From Alviniconcha marisindica (taxonomy: Eukaryota; Mollusca; Gastropoda; Provannidae), in contig JABMCL010002055.1 of the NCBI GenBank assembly GCA_018857735.1, forward strand, positions 1,704,501-1,768,500: DNA of 64,000 nt, given 5' to 3'. A program made the translations under genes and the position numbers. The notes beneath the pieces were generated by a model that had not been told where the DNA came from, searched no databases, and worked only from the letters and a program-made list of their open reading frames with translations. How positions within the stretch are numbered: the stretch's first letter is position 1; the number at the start of each line of letters is the position of its first letter. Below are positions 24,130-36,700 of this stretch, one piece after another.

Positions 24130-26400
24130 CTTCTGCTTGGTTTCGTCTACAGAAATCCAGCAGAACGTGTTGACTGGACGGATAACTTCATCTCTATGAT
24201 GGATGCTGTATGTCTAGAGTCCAAAGAAATAATTCGACTTGGAGACTTTAATACTGACCGACTCAAACCCAATAAATCATGGATTTAAACACTTGAAAAT
24301 TATCATCTTTATCAACGCCTTCCAGGCAACACTTACAAGGGTTACGCTACTTCCAAAACGCTTATTGACCACATTTATGTTTGTAACAAATTTAATGTTA
24401 TAGGAACATGTTTTCCTGTCTTTGGTTGCAGTGATCACTTTCCAGCATGTCTCGCATGGTTGAAAAAGGGGTGAAAATCCCCAAGTCTGGCCATAAGACA
24501 ATAACGTACCCAAGTTGTTTTCCCAAATTTGATGATGACTCCTTTCTTCTTGATCTGTTGAATTCCACCATTTCGGATATGTACAACTTCAATGAGCCAG
24601 ATGCCGTTCTAGAGCACTGGCATGAGGCCTTCGTCAAGCATGCTCCCTTTACGAGTAAGGCACACTGCTAAACCCAAATGGTTCACAAATCCAGTTCAAA
24701 ACGCCATCCACTATCGTGACCATCTCTTTAAAAATAAATTTAAAATAAATAAATAGACGACATGATGAACATAAAAAGCAAAGGAACAAAGTTACATCAC
24801 TCCTTCGTGAATAAAAATAAATTTCAAAAAGTATTTTCAAGACGTAACCAGTTCAAACCGAAATACAAAATCTGTATGGAAAGCCATAAATGAACTAACA
24901 AACAAAAATGCTGCAGCTAACTTTTCACGCACTAAAGATATTTCCGCCAACGAGCTAAACATTCGCTTTTCGACAATTGCTGAAAAGGTAATAACTGTCA
25001 ACAGAACAGAATCGAATGACTTGAGTGCGCTAAAAAGTTCTGTGACATTAAACACACACAGTCTGCCCCTCCTGTTCCACCCATGACAATAATCGAGGTT
25101 TACAACGCACTCATGCATCTAAAGCAAACTGGAACTCGTGGTCCGGATGGAAAAATACTGAAGCTTTCTGTACCTGTAATCAAGGACACTCTACGTGTGT
25201 TTACAATCTTTGTATAGAAAAATGTTACGTTCCGGTTGCTTTCAAGCAGGCCAAAGTCATTCCTCTTTTTAAGTTTGGAAAGAGGTCAAATCCGTCAAAC
25301 TACAGGCCAGTTTCTGTCTTGTCAGCTCTCTCAAAGCCATTTGACAAACATATTCTTGCACATTTTAACAAACACAACCTGCTTCACACTAAACAGTTAG
25401 AGTTCAGAGAAAATCGCTCATTCACACCGCTTTAACAAGTCTTCTTGGCCAATGGCCTTCCAGTATAAATGATAACAAATTTTGTGGTGCTCTTTTTGTG
25501 GACTTTGCTAAAGCCTTTGATGTAATAGACCATGATCTCCTCCTTCGAAAATTGGCAATGTAAATATGTATGGATTGTCTCCGGAGACACTCTATTTGCG
25601 TCATTTCTTACAGATAGGAGGCAAACTGTGCATGTGAATGCATCCACATCCGGTGTACGATCTCCAAAATATGGAGTTCCCCAGGTTCTCTTCTTGGACA
25701 ATTACTCTTTCCATTTACCTCCCTCTGTTCATCAAAACATGTTGTGAACTTCTCGCAGATGATACAACAATCCACAGAAGAAACTCTAATCTCAGAAAGC
25801 TATCGGAATCACTACAGTCACTACACTCGTCAACAGTCTATTAGAATGGGCAGAATTTAATCATGTCTCTCCATCCTGATAAAACCAAATTTATGCTTAT
25901 TGGCAACCAGGCAAAAGAGACAAAATTTTACTTTGAAATGCCCACCTATTTCCATCGGAAACCAAAGTGTCAGTGAAGTCAACAGCCACAAAGGTTTAGA
26001 TGTGACCACTGATCCAGTCATGTGACTGCTTTATGTAAAAGTACTTCCAAGAAAATTTACCAGCTATCAGAAATTTACACTTTCTGAACCTTCATACCAG
26101 AAAATTATTTTTACATGCCCATATTCAATCAGTCATCGACTACGGATCGACACTGTGGGACTCAGCAAGTGCAAATACTCTTAAACATTTGGTTAGTTTA
26201 CATAAGAGAGCGCTCACGGCAATTCTCCTAAAACCACAACTCTAGCTGTTTCAGACTATAACTTCCTATCTATTCTTCCCCCAAAGAAAGGCTTATCTAC
26301 AACAAGGGAGTTCTGCTACACAAAAAATTATGTCAGGAAGAGTCCCACCCTCTCTTACGAGTGAATTCCGAAGAACACTACCTGAATATACTAGCTAGAC
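24130..26400 (+). mobile_element. Decayed non-LTR retrotransposon (endonuclease + reverse transcriptase)
   Basis: Read across frames, conserved LINE landmarks appear in order. IIRLGDFNTD (24230) and CSDHFPACL (24430) are apurinic-type endonuclease motifs. Then come the RT entry region TRGPDG (25135), NYRPVSVLSALSKPF (25300), FVDFAKAFDVIDHDLLLRK (25495), a TDRRQTVHVN stretch (25610), GVPQ with a disrupted continuation (25675), ADDTTIH catalytic-loop region (25760), and the C-terminal IDYGSTLWDSA and YNKGVLLHKKLCQE. Many stops and frame changes make it inactive. The motif style fits the Jockey/CR1 side of LINE diversity; clade not resolved. Confidence 0.85.
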
Positions 26401-26807
26401 TTGAGAAAAAAGTGAGGGAAAAGGAAGAAAGAAAAAAAGGTCAATCCTAGGGATTGGTATATTGAGTTTTCCAGAATGTCGTGAATGATTTAATTGGATT
26501 GACCTTTTTTCAAGTTTGTGTATATTCAAGTATATTTCAAGTTTGTATATTCCGGTAGTGTTCTTCGGCCTCACTCCCCGACACTCTTAGATTACTATCC
26601 TGCACTGAAACTTTTAAATCACGTTACATGTCATACATTATGCGCTGATTGGTTGGCATTGCATGTTAAATTTGGGGATTGTAACCCGCCTGAAACGTTC
26701 TGCAATGGTGTGTCATAGCTTAGAAAATGTGTACATGTATAATTAGATCTAGAGTAGTCCCTTGTTGTGGCGAGGTCTGGGTGTAAAAAGGCATGCTTAT
26801 CGTAAAT

Positions 26808-26811
<4 letters not shown>

Positions 26812-26873
<62 letters not shown>
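26812..26873. repeat. (CT)n microsatellite after an AATAAAGAA site
   Basis: About 30 CT repeats directly after CGTAAATAAAGAACT. The same arrangement occurs at 31340 (AATAAAGTTCAG then CT repeats), suggesting microsatellite-ended retroelement 3' termini. Confidence 0.9.
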
Positions 26874-26876
<3 letters not shown>

Positions 26877-26899
26877 ATTATGCCCATACCTAGAATAAA

Positions 26900-27060
26900 T
26901 TTATTTCAGTCCAGCCGGCCTGGTTTATTCTGTGCCTGTTCTCTGGAACTCATTGCCCAGCGCACAGAGGCTTCCAGTCAGTCCTGTGTTTAAAAGGCGC
27001 ATTTTTCTTCATTTCTGTGTTATCTTTATTAGTTTTTTTGTTTTTGTTTTTGTTTTTGTT
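26900..27060 (+). mobile_element. LINE 3'-end coding fragment
   Basis: A frame reading VPVLWNSLPSAQRL then FKRRIFLHF matches the typical WNSLP...FK..L end of CR1/Jockey-type ORF2 proteins. It is detached from the element upstream by a CT tract. A TTTTTG-repeat tail follows. Confidence 0.6.
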
Positions 27061-27285
27061 TTGTTTTGCCAAGCACATCATTGTGGGGCGTTTATTCAGA
27101 AACATTCATCCATCGTTACAGTATTCCTCTCAGTCACGCATTCACACGTCTTTATATGATTTTTTTCCTAACATGTACATCCCGCACTATACCTCTTCCC
27201 CTTGGTTACAGTGTGCACAATTTTCATTTTTAAGCTTTTCACAATAATTATTAAATATTTCGGAACCTGAGCTGATTTTCAAATA

Positions 27286-29430
27286 TCATGGACAATGGAA
27301 GGAAGGCGTTAGTTTTTTGTACATACTTATACACATTCTCATTACTAATATAACATGATTTATTCGTTTAGTTTTGACCTTCCCGTAGTTATGCTGTTTT
27401 ATTCCGAACAAGACATCAACAACAGTTAAATGGGTCTGAATGTCAAAAGTAATTAGAATATATTGTTCAACGTAATTCCAAAATTTCTTAATCGTCGGAC
27501 AGTCGAAAAAGAAGTGTTCAACGTAATCTACTACATCATTACAATATGAGCACATCTGATCATCTCTCACTTTCATCTTGCACAGTAATATGTTTGTGGG
27601 ATAAATACTATGCAGAATTTTCCACTGTAGAACCCGTAGCCTTGTTTCTTTCGTTACTAATGATGGTATTGACCATATGTGTTCGTCTATTTCTAATCCA
27701 AACTTCCTGCTCCAGAAGCCTTTTGCACGCGGAACAGAGTCGTGCATAAAAATTAGCGCCTTTCTAAAGTCTTTCGCTGTGTTTATTTTTCTGTTACAGA
27801 AAAGTGGCCGGTCTGACAACTCAGGGTCTGCTGTATCACAAACATTATGACTGTGTACAAACGTGTAAACAGCCGCTCTCACGACATTATATTCAAGAAT
27901 TCGGCTGGGAGAGTTCCCTATTTTGTTACATATGTCCTGAAATGTTATGAATCCACTAGATCCCTTAATGTCTTTTACATACAATATTTTCCCAATTATC
28001 CAATCCGTAAACATGAGTACATTTCCTTGATACTTAATGTGGCTGTTGTTCCATAAATTGGCACAGGCATAGAAGGGTCAGTGGTGATAGTTCAAGTCTA
28101 GCCACGTTTTTAACACAGCGTTCCAAAAGTGAGAAGTAATCATCTGTATTCCTTTAAAAGTACGACTTTTCAGATTTGAAAAGAAACACAAGTATTTGTC
28201 TCCAAAGGGAGCAAAAATATTTTTAGGAACATGACTCCACTTATCAAGCGCCTGCGCTTGGAACAGCCGTCCAACCCACTGCAGCAAGAACGCTGCTTGC
28301 ATCTGTTTTAAATCAATCATGTTGTGTCCACCATTTTCCAAAGCACCACAAACAACAGTTCTCTTCACTTTCTCAAAGGCCTTGCGATTACAGTCTTTCT
28401 TACGCCCACAAAATCTAAATAATATTCTGTTTACCTGAGTGAGAACAGGATCTGGGACTACCAATGCTTGCATCATATATGCAAACTGTGAAATTAAAAA
28501 TGTTTTTATAATGCGGACTTTGCCAGCAATGCTCAGGTTTCTTTTTTCCCATGCATTAATTATTCTTTTAATGTTTTCCACCCTTCCCGTCCAGTTCTCT
28601 TCAACTTGAGAAGCGCATTTATCACAGGCAAAATACACAAAGAATTTTGAGTCTGCTCTTCCATACAAATCAAAAAAAGGTGTCAGTGCAGTTTTGTTTA
28701 CTACCGAGCCACATTGCCTCTGATTTCGTCCGATTTATTTCCAGGCCTGAGAATGTGGAAAACTCAGCCAAAATTTCAAGTGCCTGTTGCATATCATGCT
28801 CATCTTTTAAAAACAACGTTAAATCGTCTGCATATAGTGCAATTTTTATGATACTTTCCAAGAGGCCGTTTCTTGCTTTCCAATAATTTAATCCTTTTAT
28901 GTTCTCACACTGTCGTATTTTTATTGCAAGCAGTTCTACCGCAAGAACAAAGGCTAGTGGTGAGAAAGGGCAGCCATGACGTATTCCAGCCTCTACTGCA
29001 AAATATTCGGATAACCAACCGCAGTAGGCAACACAGCTTTTGGCGTCGCCATAAGAACACTAACCCATTTCACAAAATCAGGTCCAAATCCACATTTTTT
29101 TGAACGTATGTATCATAAAATCCTTTGATATTCTGTCAAAAGCTTGACAATAATCAATCGTAAGCAAAAGTCCTGGTTTCTGCCGTACGTTCAGTTGATC
29201 AGTAACATCATCGATCAGTCTCAGTAGCATCGACACTTTGCGCCCCTTTATATAGCCAACCTGATCACCACTGACAACATCATTTATGACGTCTCCTAAA
29301 CGGAGAGCTAAGCATTTTGCTAACAGGTTGAACCACTGTTTGTTAGCGATAAGGGTCGCCAGTTCTTTAGGTTATCTCTTGCTAAGTCTTTTCCTTTGTG
29401 TATCAGAGTATTTTGTTTCTCGAGTTATAT
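27286..29430 (-). mobile_element. Decayed L1/Tx1-like LINE (reverse transcriptase to C-terminal zinc knuckle)
   Basis: On the minus strand from 29430 down: IHKGKDLARDNLKNWRPLSL, GDQVGYIKGRK, TIDYCQAFDRISKDF, EAGIRHGCPFSPLAF and ALYADDLTLF carry the RT palm motifs, including the YADD catalytic loop. They are followed by LSIAGKVRIIKTFLISQF and an RVT-type knuckle CSYCNDVVDYVEHFFFDCP. Several frame breaks separate the open segments (28886-28670, 28668-28078, 28014-27286). The endonuclease is missing, so the copy is 5'-truncated. Motif style points to the L1/Tx1 group. Confidence 0.88.
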
Positions 29431-31340
29431 CGTTCATTTACGATGTACGAGTGAAGGGGATAGTCTCGACGTTTAACGAGACCTCTCATTCTTCCTTTGT
29501 GTGGGGTAGTTCGTGAGCGTCTGTTGCCCTGCCGTGTTGTTGTCATTGCTAAGTGGGTTGTATCGTGTACTGACACGGATTACGTGTATCCAGCCCTTGT
29601 CCCGTTGCTTGCTGACATTACTTGCCTCCTCTTTCTTTTCAGAAAGTGTTGTTGTTTTCTCTCTCTTTTCCCCTTCTTTTTCACCATGCGTTCTTTGTGT
29701 TTTATCTTTGGTTTATTGGCCACTTCGTACCCGCTTGTCGCTTGCCTGCTTAGGGCAGCCATTTTGCATTTCTCTTCTCGTCTGCATTTGTTTACATTCC
29801 GGTGCTTTGTCATCGGTAGTCCTGATTAGCGTTTTTCTTTATCAGTCTGCAGCCTTTGTTTTTCTAGATGGAAGCCGGGTTAGTGAGGGGTTAGTTTAGA
29901 GTTAGTTATTGTTAGTTTGGCTTTCCATCTGTTTGTCGTTGGCACAGTTATTTTTGCTATGTGCTCTTATGACTGTAGTCGTCCGCTCCTTGGTTACAGA
30001 CAGTAGTCTATTAGACTGTTGTGATTTGGCGGTTTTTGTTTCTTTGTTTTTTGCACCTTATGCTTGCAGGTAGGCAACCGTTTGGGGTTTTGAGGTGGTT
30101 TCAGCTGTTTTGTTTCTTTCATTTGGTGTCAGCTGTTTGCTTGCCTGATTAGGGCAGCCATTTTTAGTTTGCCATCGGCATTTGTGTACCGTCTCTTTCT
30201 TTCTTTGCCATAGGCATTTGTGTACAGTTTCTTTCTTTGCCATAGGCATTTGTGTACCGTCTCTTTCTTTCACGGCCTTTTCTGCCCGCGTAGGCATTCG
30301 TGTTAGACTTTTTGTCTTTGCCTTGTTAGCGCTTGTTTCAGGGTATCAGTGTATCTCTCAATTTTTGGTATCATGCTGTGCGCTTGCTGCTCGTCAGCTT
30401 CATTCTTGGAGATTCGAACTGGAATTTTTTCCAAGCCGGTTACCCTGTGGACAGCGCTACAAATTCCGCTTTTAAGCAAACCTCATTTGGTATTCCGCCA
30501 TAAAGTTTACGAAATCGCACTCAGCGCAGTGCTCGCTACACAAAAATTAATGGGCGTGACAGGCGCAGCATCAAAGTCAGCTCGTTTGAATTGTGCAAAT
30601 TTGACCCATATCACCTCACAGCGGGTCGATTCCGTGGAAACTCGTGCATAGTTATGCTTTGGGTGGCTTGTGAGTTGTTGTAGTTTGCTGCAACACAGTA
30701 GGCCGGCATGGTTAGAGCTTTTTGTCGACCACACGCATACACATTCAATGAACAATCTAAGATGGCAACCGCATTGACTCCCCAGACTGACGTCACTTCC
30801 GAGAAAGTCACGTGACTGATGGAGAACCCGAGACAGCAGTCTCGGCCAGCCTACAGAAAATAAAATCGATTAAAAACCAACATAAAAATAAAAAAAATAT
30901 TCCATTTTTTATTTCATTAAATCTCAAACCTGTGACTCATTTGTCAATCATTTCGATGGTCATTTTGCATACTTAAAAACCTTGGACTTTTCCTTTAAGC
31001 ACCATGTTTACTTACCCAAAGAAGGGAGGTCAACAATAACTGTCCATTAAAAAATTAACAGCTGCAAAAACTGTAACATGTCCTTCCAAAGCCCCAGAGA
31101 CTGCCTACCGCTTTGGCAATTACATAAGTAAATTTGTTGCTACAAAGTGCGCGTTTGCAGCACCACACACGTAAATTTCCAGCGGCAACCGTGCATGTTT
31201 TTGCATTGACAAATTCCTGCAGCTACAACTCCCAACTTGTGGCAAAGATTCTCTGTGTGTGTCTCTCTCTGTCATAATCTTTGACTGTGAATGTCTTGGT
31301 TATTTGTAGTACTGTGCTAATTTCTTCACCATTGAGAAAT
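29431..31340. other. Unassigned DNA with a short tandem repeat
   Basis: No gene recognised. Three tandem units of about 37 bp (GCCATAGGCATTTGTGTAC followed by a TCTTTC stretch) lie at about 30172-30280. T-rich, CT-rich sequence at 29600-29900 gives chance open frames. Confidence 0.4.
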
Positions 31341-31346
31341 AAAGTT

Positions 31347-31350
<4 letters not shown>

Positions 31351-31442
<92 letters not shown>
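31351..31442. repeat. (CT)n microsatellite
   Basis: About 46 CT repeats after an AATAAAGTTCAGT site. Confidence 0.97.
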
Positions 31443-31445
<3 letters not shown>

Positions 31446-31503
31446 GCCTGTATTTTGTTGATGTTGTTTTTAACGATATATTAACATGTTACTAAAGAGA
31501 AGC

Positions 31504-31506
<3 letters not shown>

Positions 31507-31583
<77 letters not shown>

Positions 31584-31593
31584 GTGCGGGTTC
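31507..31593. repeat. (GA)n microsatellite
   Basis: About 40 GA repeats with one interruption. With the CT tract 65 bp to the left it can form a long hairpin. Confidence 0.97.
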
Positions 31594-31759
31594 CGTGTAC
31601 GCGTGACAGCTAGGTTCTTGCGAGATGTATTTGATTCCTGTAGGGTCAACGGGGCAACCGGCTGTGTAGTGTTAGGCTGCTTCAGGATGTTATTGCCCAA
31701 ACCTTTTTTAGTGTCTGTGATCTATTTGTATGTAGTTTCCGATGACAGACATGCAGGTG

Positions 31760-32247
31760 TGTGTGTGGTGTTTGGTGTTTTCATTTGGGGTTTTTGTGTT
31801 TGTTTTTTTTTTGGGTTTTTTTGGTGTGTGTGTGTTGTGTGTGTGGGTGTGTGTGTGGTGTGGTGTGTGTGTGTGTGGTTTGGGTGTGTGGTGTGGGTTT
31901 GACATGGTGAGGAGTTTTATTGTATGGCCATGTTTTTAAATGGCCGGGGCAGGTAAAATTTCAAGGTTATATGTATTTCAAACCCGTACTTCTCTCTCTC
32001 TCTCTCTTCTCTTCATCTCTCTCTCCCTCTCTCTTCTCTTTTCCCTTCTCCTTCTCTCTCTCTCTCACACACAAAAACACCACACACACACACCACACAC
32101 ACAAAACACACACACCACACACACAACACACACACAAAACACCACACCAACACACCCACCACACCCACACCACACACACACCACCACACAACACACACAC
32201 ACCCCCCCAACCTCCTCCCCTCTCTCCTCTCTCTCTCTCTCTCTCTC

Positions 32248-32283
<36 letters not shown>

Positions 32284-32349
32284 CGCGCCACACACACACA
32301 CAACACACACCCCACACAAAACACACAGCACCACCACGCACGCACGCCA

Positions 32350-32381
<32 letters not shown>

Positions 32382-32430
32382 CGCACACACACGCACATGC
32401 ACACGCGCACGCACGCTCGCACACGCGCGG
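31760..32430. repeat. Compound GT / CT / CA / GCAC microsatellite block
   Basis: In order: GT-rich (31760-31900), CT-rich (31989-32066), CA-rich (32066-32205), CT-rich (32218-32282), CA and CGCA repeats (32288-32430). All long open frames here are low-complexity artefacts. Confidence 0.95.
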
Positions 32431-33047
32431 CGCAGCACTCGTAGTCCATGGGCCAGGTATCGAAACCCTCCCCCCCGGGGATTTTTGGAGACAATGATTT
32501 TTGGATAGCTCAGTATGTGTCTTTTCAATATCTGCTTGTCTGCAAGATGAACTACTCTGAGATGGTACATAGCAGCTTAATCGCATGTATTAAAATGGGC
32601 GTGTCCCCTACAAATCCCAAACAACAGGCAGCTATATCATTCTTTGGACACACAAAAATGCTACACATGCTGGTATCAATGGGTAGCACTGCTCCTGCAG
32701 CTGCTGTTGTCTTACCCAGATATGGTGGCCTGAATTACGCGTGTGGGATTAATGAAGATTAAAAAAGAAAATTCACGTTGCATAATTTTGTACAATGCTC
32801 GTGTAAAAATATTGAAAAAAAAGTGCTTCATTTACCACCAATGTATCATGGCGACTAAGAGAGTCACAGAGAATGTTTGATTAACACCTGCATTAATGGA
32901 TGACGTCACGGAATTGAATATACCCAAGTTCAAGAGTTAAGCAACCTTTTACAAAAATGCACATATTTTCAAACCTCAATAAACTACTTCCACAAAACCG
33001 CTGCAGGTGCTGGCTTATTCACTGGTCTACCTCCATTTAACCTGAAA

Positions 33048-34400
33048 TCAGTTTCCCAAAAGTACTCTATCCCGTGGAAGATAGGCAAGAAACATGCCCG
33101 AGTATGTAAAACTACCAGTTTTGCCTTTGTTATGTCTCAGTAAAAACAGTTTAGGTATGGAGGCCTGATGCCACCGCATCACATCTCTGGTTTGGTTTAA
33201 ATTCAGCATGCAACTGCTGGACAGTTTCATGCATCAGCTTACAGTCAGCAGACTCTTTCCTATTATGCCAAGAATACAGACGAACAGCTAGGAAATGTAA
33301 AAGATATTCACCAAAGTGAATATCGACACTGTCAGTGATTTTAGAAATCATTACTGACTTTCTGAAATTTTTTATCTGAAAGGTACCAAAGCCGTGCCAA
33401 AAGAAGGTTTTCCAAACCTGAATATCCCTTACTTTGAGTGACACTGAATGCATGTCCAAACTTAGACATATATGTCAGCCTCAAACCCGAAGCTATAAAG
33501 ATTCTCAAGCTCTGTGTATTCTTGATAGTCATCTTCCTTTTGGGGCTGCTCCACCTGGATTTCAACCAGGTCTTGGGGGCATGAAAAAACAGTCTGTCCA
33601 GTTTACCTCCCACTTTTCCATTCACAGTATGCAAGCCATGGCTATCTGCTCGAGGAATGGTTTTAGTTGCCTTAACTGCGGAATATCAAGAGTTCTTGAA
33701 AGCTGGCCCTTTCGATGTGCATTATCAATGCATCTCTGCATGGTGGCATTATGACTGTTCAACAAGGATAAGGTGTGTTGACACATTTTGTTGACATCTA
33801 TCACTTATTTACCTCTACAGAAAAGATGCATGAAATGTTCCAGTTTCATTAAAAAAAATTAACGTGGTAATCTCTTTATCTCTAAAGATTCTGCCCCTAA
33901 CATACTGAACGATGTACTGAAAGTATTTTTATATGGTCTTGTTTGGAAGTTTGCGCTTCATTGGTTTTAGTGTCTTTGATGGTTTCCTGGTGTCTGTCTC
34001 TCTCGATGTAATCTCTCGACAGGTGGGATGGTAATGTGCTTCTCGAGCAGCCAAGTCAGTATCTTGCACCTTCAAAAGGATTGCTGTCTTGTTTTTCTTG
34101 TTGCTTCTTTGAGAATCCTCAGCTTTTTTTTGCATACATTTGACTAATGTTTTGAACATGTTGTTTCCTTGTATTCAAATCTTTTCACAAAAAATACATC
34201 TGTCACTGGTAACAGCTAGCATTGTGTTGCTGACGGATTTGCTGTTCTCCCCTTTTTGGAGGATCTTACATCACTCCTTCCGGGTGGGTTCTTTTTTGTT
34301 TCAAAATAATTTGCAGTCCATTCATAAAGTACACAAAGTGTGATTCTCATGCAGATTCGATATATACTCATATATTCATCCACCATATCAGGACTGACCA
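33048..34400 (-). pseudogene. Remnant of a repeat-associated ORF with a C..C / AREAHYHPTC motif
   Basis: The minus strand reads RCIFCEK (about 34196), then ILLKVQDTDLAAREAHYHPTCRE (about 34070), the kind of N-terminal zinc-binding module I know from many uncharacterised repeat-associated animal proteins. Downstream open pieces continue in the same direction (QRCIDNAHRKGQ, 33740; LVKLHAEFKPNQ-like text near 33200) with stops and frame changes. The parent element is not identified. It looks like a degraded mobile-element gene rather than a host gene. Confidence 0.45.
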
Positions 34401-34972
34401 CTGTAAAATGTTTTAAGTTATTTAGTTCTTGGATTGTATGCTTGTCAACCGCACAAGTTTACTTCGCCAAATCACAATCACAGTTTTTTTTACGAGCAAA
34501 AACTGGCTCCTGTTTTGCACAGAACACAACCATAAGCAAACATCCCAGCCAAAACGTCAAAAATTACACACATCACTATCTACAACTGCAAAAGATACTT
34601 CCAGACAGATTCCCCGTAACGCATTCAATACAAAATTAAAGAACAATTGATCAGATCACAAGTATGTCTAAATCACTTTTTTGAGGCACAGTAACACACG
34701 TTTTGGTGCCTATTTATATGCTGCAGGCACTCAACATGAGAACCTGCTTAAATCAATTGACTACGAGCAGTGTGACCTGGCTCATGGTCTATCGCTGATA
34801 CGAGCGCACACATGCACTCGGCACAAACACACTGCCCCTTTTTTCGGTGGGCACGCGTACTCACAGTCACGCACTACAGGACAAATTTAGCCAAAACTGA
34901 AATTCATATATATACCAATATCAAGGAAAACATTCACTCAATCTTTGACGTAACTGAAGTTATCAGGAATTA

Positions 34973-35254
34973 TCATTCATCTTTTTTTAACCTTAGCTGC
35001 AATGCAAAGAACAGAAACTTTGCCATGCCAAGAATTGATTCTTGTGTTTCGTCATTCATGTTGGTAGCAAACCACTTTTTTTGATCAGATATGTTCATGT
35101 TGTAATTTACCAAATATCTTGTTCTAAGGTTTCTGTAGACTGGACAATGCAAAAGGAAATGAATTTCACTCTCAGGTGTATTTTCACAGAAAGGACAATT
35201 TACCTCAGTCTCAGTCTGGCAATTCTGAATACCGATATTCAGCCATTCACTCAC
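34973..35254 (-). mobile_element. LINE ORF2 C-terminal fragment (CPFC...HFLLHCP knuckle)
   Basis: Open minus-strand frame with CPFCENTPESEIHFLLHCP, the C-x2-C...H...C knuckle found near the end of many LINE reverse transcriptases. No RT domain precedes it in place. Confidence 0.65.
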
Positions 35255-36559
35255 TCAGTCTCAAACATTCCTCCATTTTTATCCCGCCTCGTCGAGGTCT
35301 TCGTCCGTCCAAAACAGTTGTTCTCAGTCATCGCCGTGTGTTGTGTTTATTTCATTGACTGCTCAGTTGTTGATTGTGTGTCCCACGAGTGGCCGTTGGG
35401 ATGAATGACTGAAGGTATCTTTTTGTTTCATTACGAGGAATGCTAAACTACCTACCGATCCTCAGTGTCTATTGTCAAACAAAGGTTTTACTGAGTGGGT
35501 GTGACTCGTCAGCCCGCTGCCAAGCTGATTGTGCCCACTCAGTTGTTTGTCATTAGCCGATGATGAGCTGTTTTCTCGTCAGTCTTCTCGGCCCCACCAC
35601 CCCACCAGCTTTTTAGTCGAGTTTTTGTCAAGTCCGTTTTGTCTTGGTTGGACGCGTTCCCACCCAGCCAGCAAGTCATACCGGCAAAACTCAAAACACT
35701 GTCAACAGCCTAACTCAGTGTATAAAACATCTGTAAAATTTCTTCACATTGCCATCACCTGAGTTACTGTTAGTAGAAGGTCAGAAGAACAAAGACTGCA
35801 GACTTAACATATTTGTGACTGTAATAAAATCCCTTCCCCCCCCCCCCCCCCCCCCCCCCCCCATGTGACCTTCCCCCGCCCCAACAAAATTGTCAAAGCT
35901 GTTTCACACAATATTTCTTTTGCTTTTCATCTCGAGCCCTTTCATAAACCTCTTGCGCTTTGTTCTTGATAAGTACGGTAATCGGCAGACTGCGCGTTTG
36001 ACCCATGCCAAATCAGGCCGGGCATTGTAATGACAGTGATGCCAGTTCATGCCGAGAGGCCGGCGCCTGCAATGGGCTAGCGGCCGCGTTCTTATTTCCG
36101 CCTTTTGAGATCCGACACTATCTTTCTCAAATTGTGCCTTCCACTCAGCCTTCACTTTCTTTTTCTTTTCATATGATATGATCTTTAGTTCAGACAAGAA
36201 CAGTTAGTTGGAAATGCTTACCATCCGCTATTTTTCCGGCCCTATGCTGCTGTATATCCAGCGATGGCCTTTAGTGGATGGAAAAGAATGCTGAGGCAGA
36301 CTTTTCCATCCATGGAGGCCAGTCAGTGCTGTATACGTACAGCACAACTTGATTAGGCGGGGGGAGGGGGGTGGGGGCCCAAAAACCGGATGCTAAGCAT
36401 TTTCAAAACTGTTACTGCGGTTAAAATAGATCAAAATGAGCCTCTCCCTTGTTTTAATCTATTTGAACGAAAAGCGCAGTCTTTACATGCGGCAAGTCTT
36501 TCCCCCCAAAACCGGCAGAATGGAGAGAAAAAGATTTTTTTCTTCTTCTTTACTTCATT
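35255..36559. other. Intergenic DNA with a poly-C tract
   Basis: A poly-C run lies at about 35837-35862 and a GGGGGAGGGGGGTGGGGG patch at about 36358-36378. An open minus frame at 35904-36197 has no recognisable domain. Confidence 0.4.
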
Positions 36560-36561
36560 GT

Positions 36562-36700
36562 GAGCCAGTTTGGCATAGCGGTATGGCGTTAGGCTGGTAA
36601 GCGGAAGGACCTCGGTTCGATACCGCTGCGGCTCTCCTTTCTCTTCAGAAAGGTTGTGGTTTGTGGATACTGTCTTGTGACTTTGTCCATCACTTCCTAC
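36562..36700 (+). mobile_element. tRNA-derived SINE, best-preserved copy
   Basis: Positions 36562-36634 form a 73-nt tRNA-like head: GAGCC/GGCTC ends, box A-like TGGCATAGCGGTATGG and box B-like GGTTCGATACC. The shared body follows (CTTTCTCTTCAGAAAGG, TTGTGGTTTGTGGATAC, TTGTGACTTTGTCC). Unlike the 20205 copy it lacks the long variable arm. Confidence 0.8.

Noticed and set aside
29497..29900. Overlapping 110-128 codon plus-strand frames
   Set aside because: Hydrophobic, Ser/Cys/Leu-heavy text from CT-rich DNA with no domain, and different frames are equally open.
31990..32580. Long overlapping open frames on both strands (170-185 codons)
   Set aside because: They are entirely CT/CA/CGCA microsatellite translations (runs of SLSLS, THTHT, CVCVC) and not genes.
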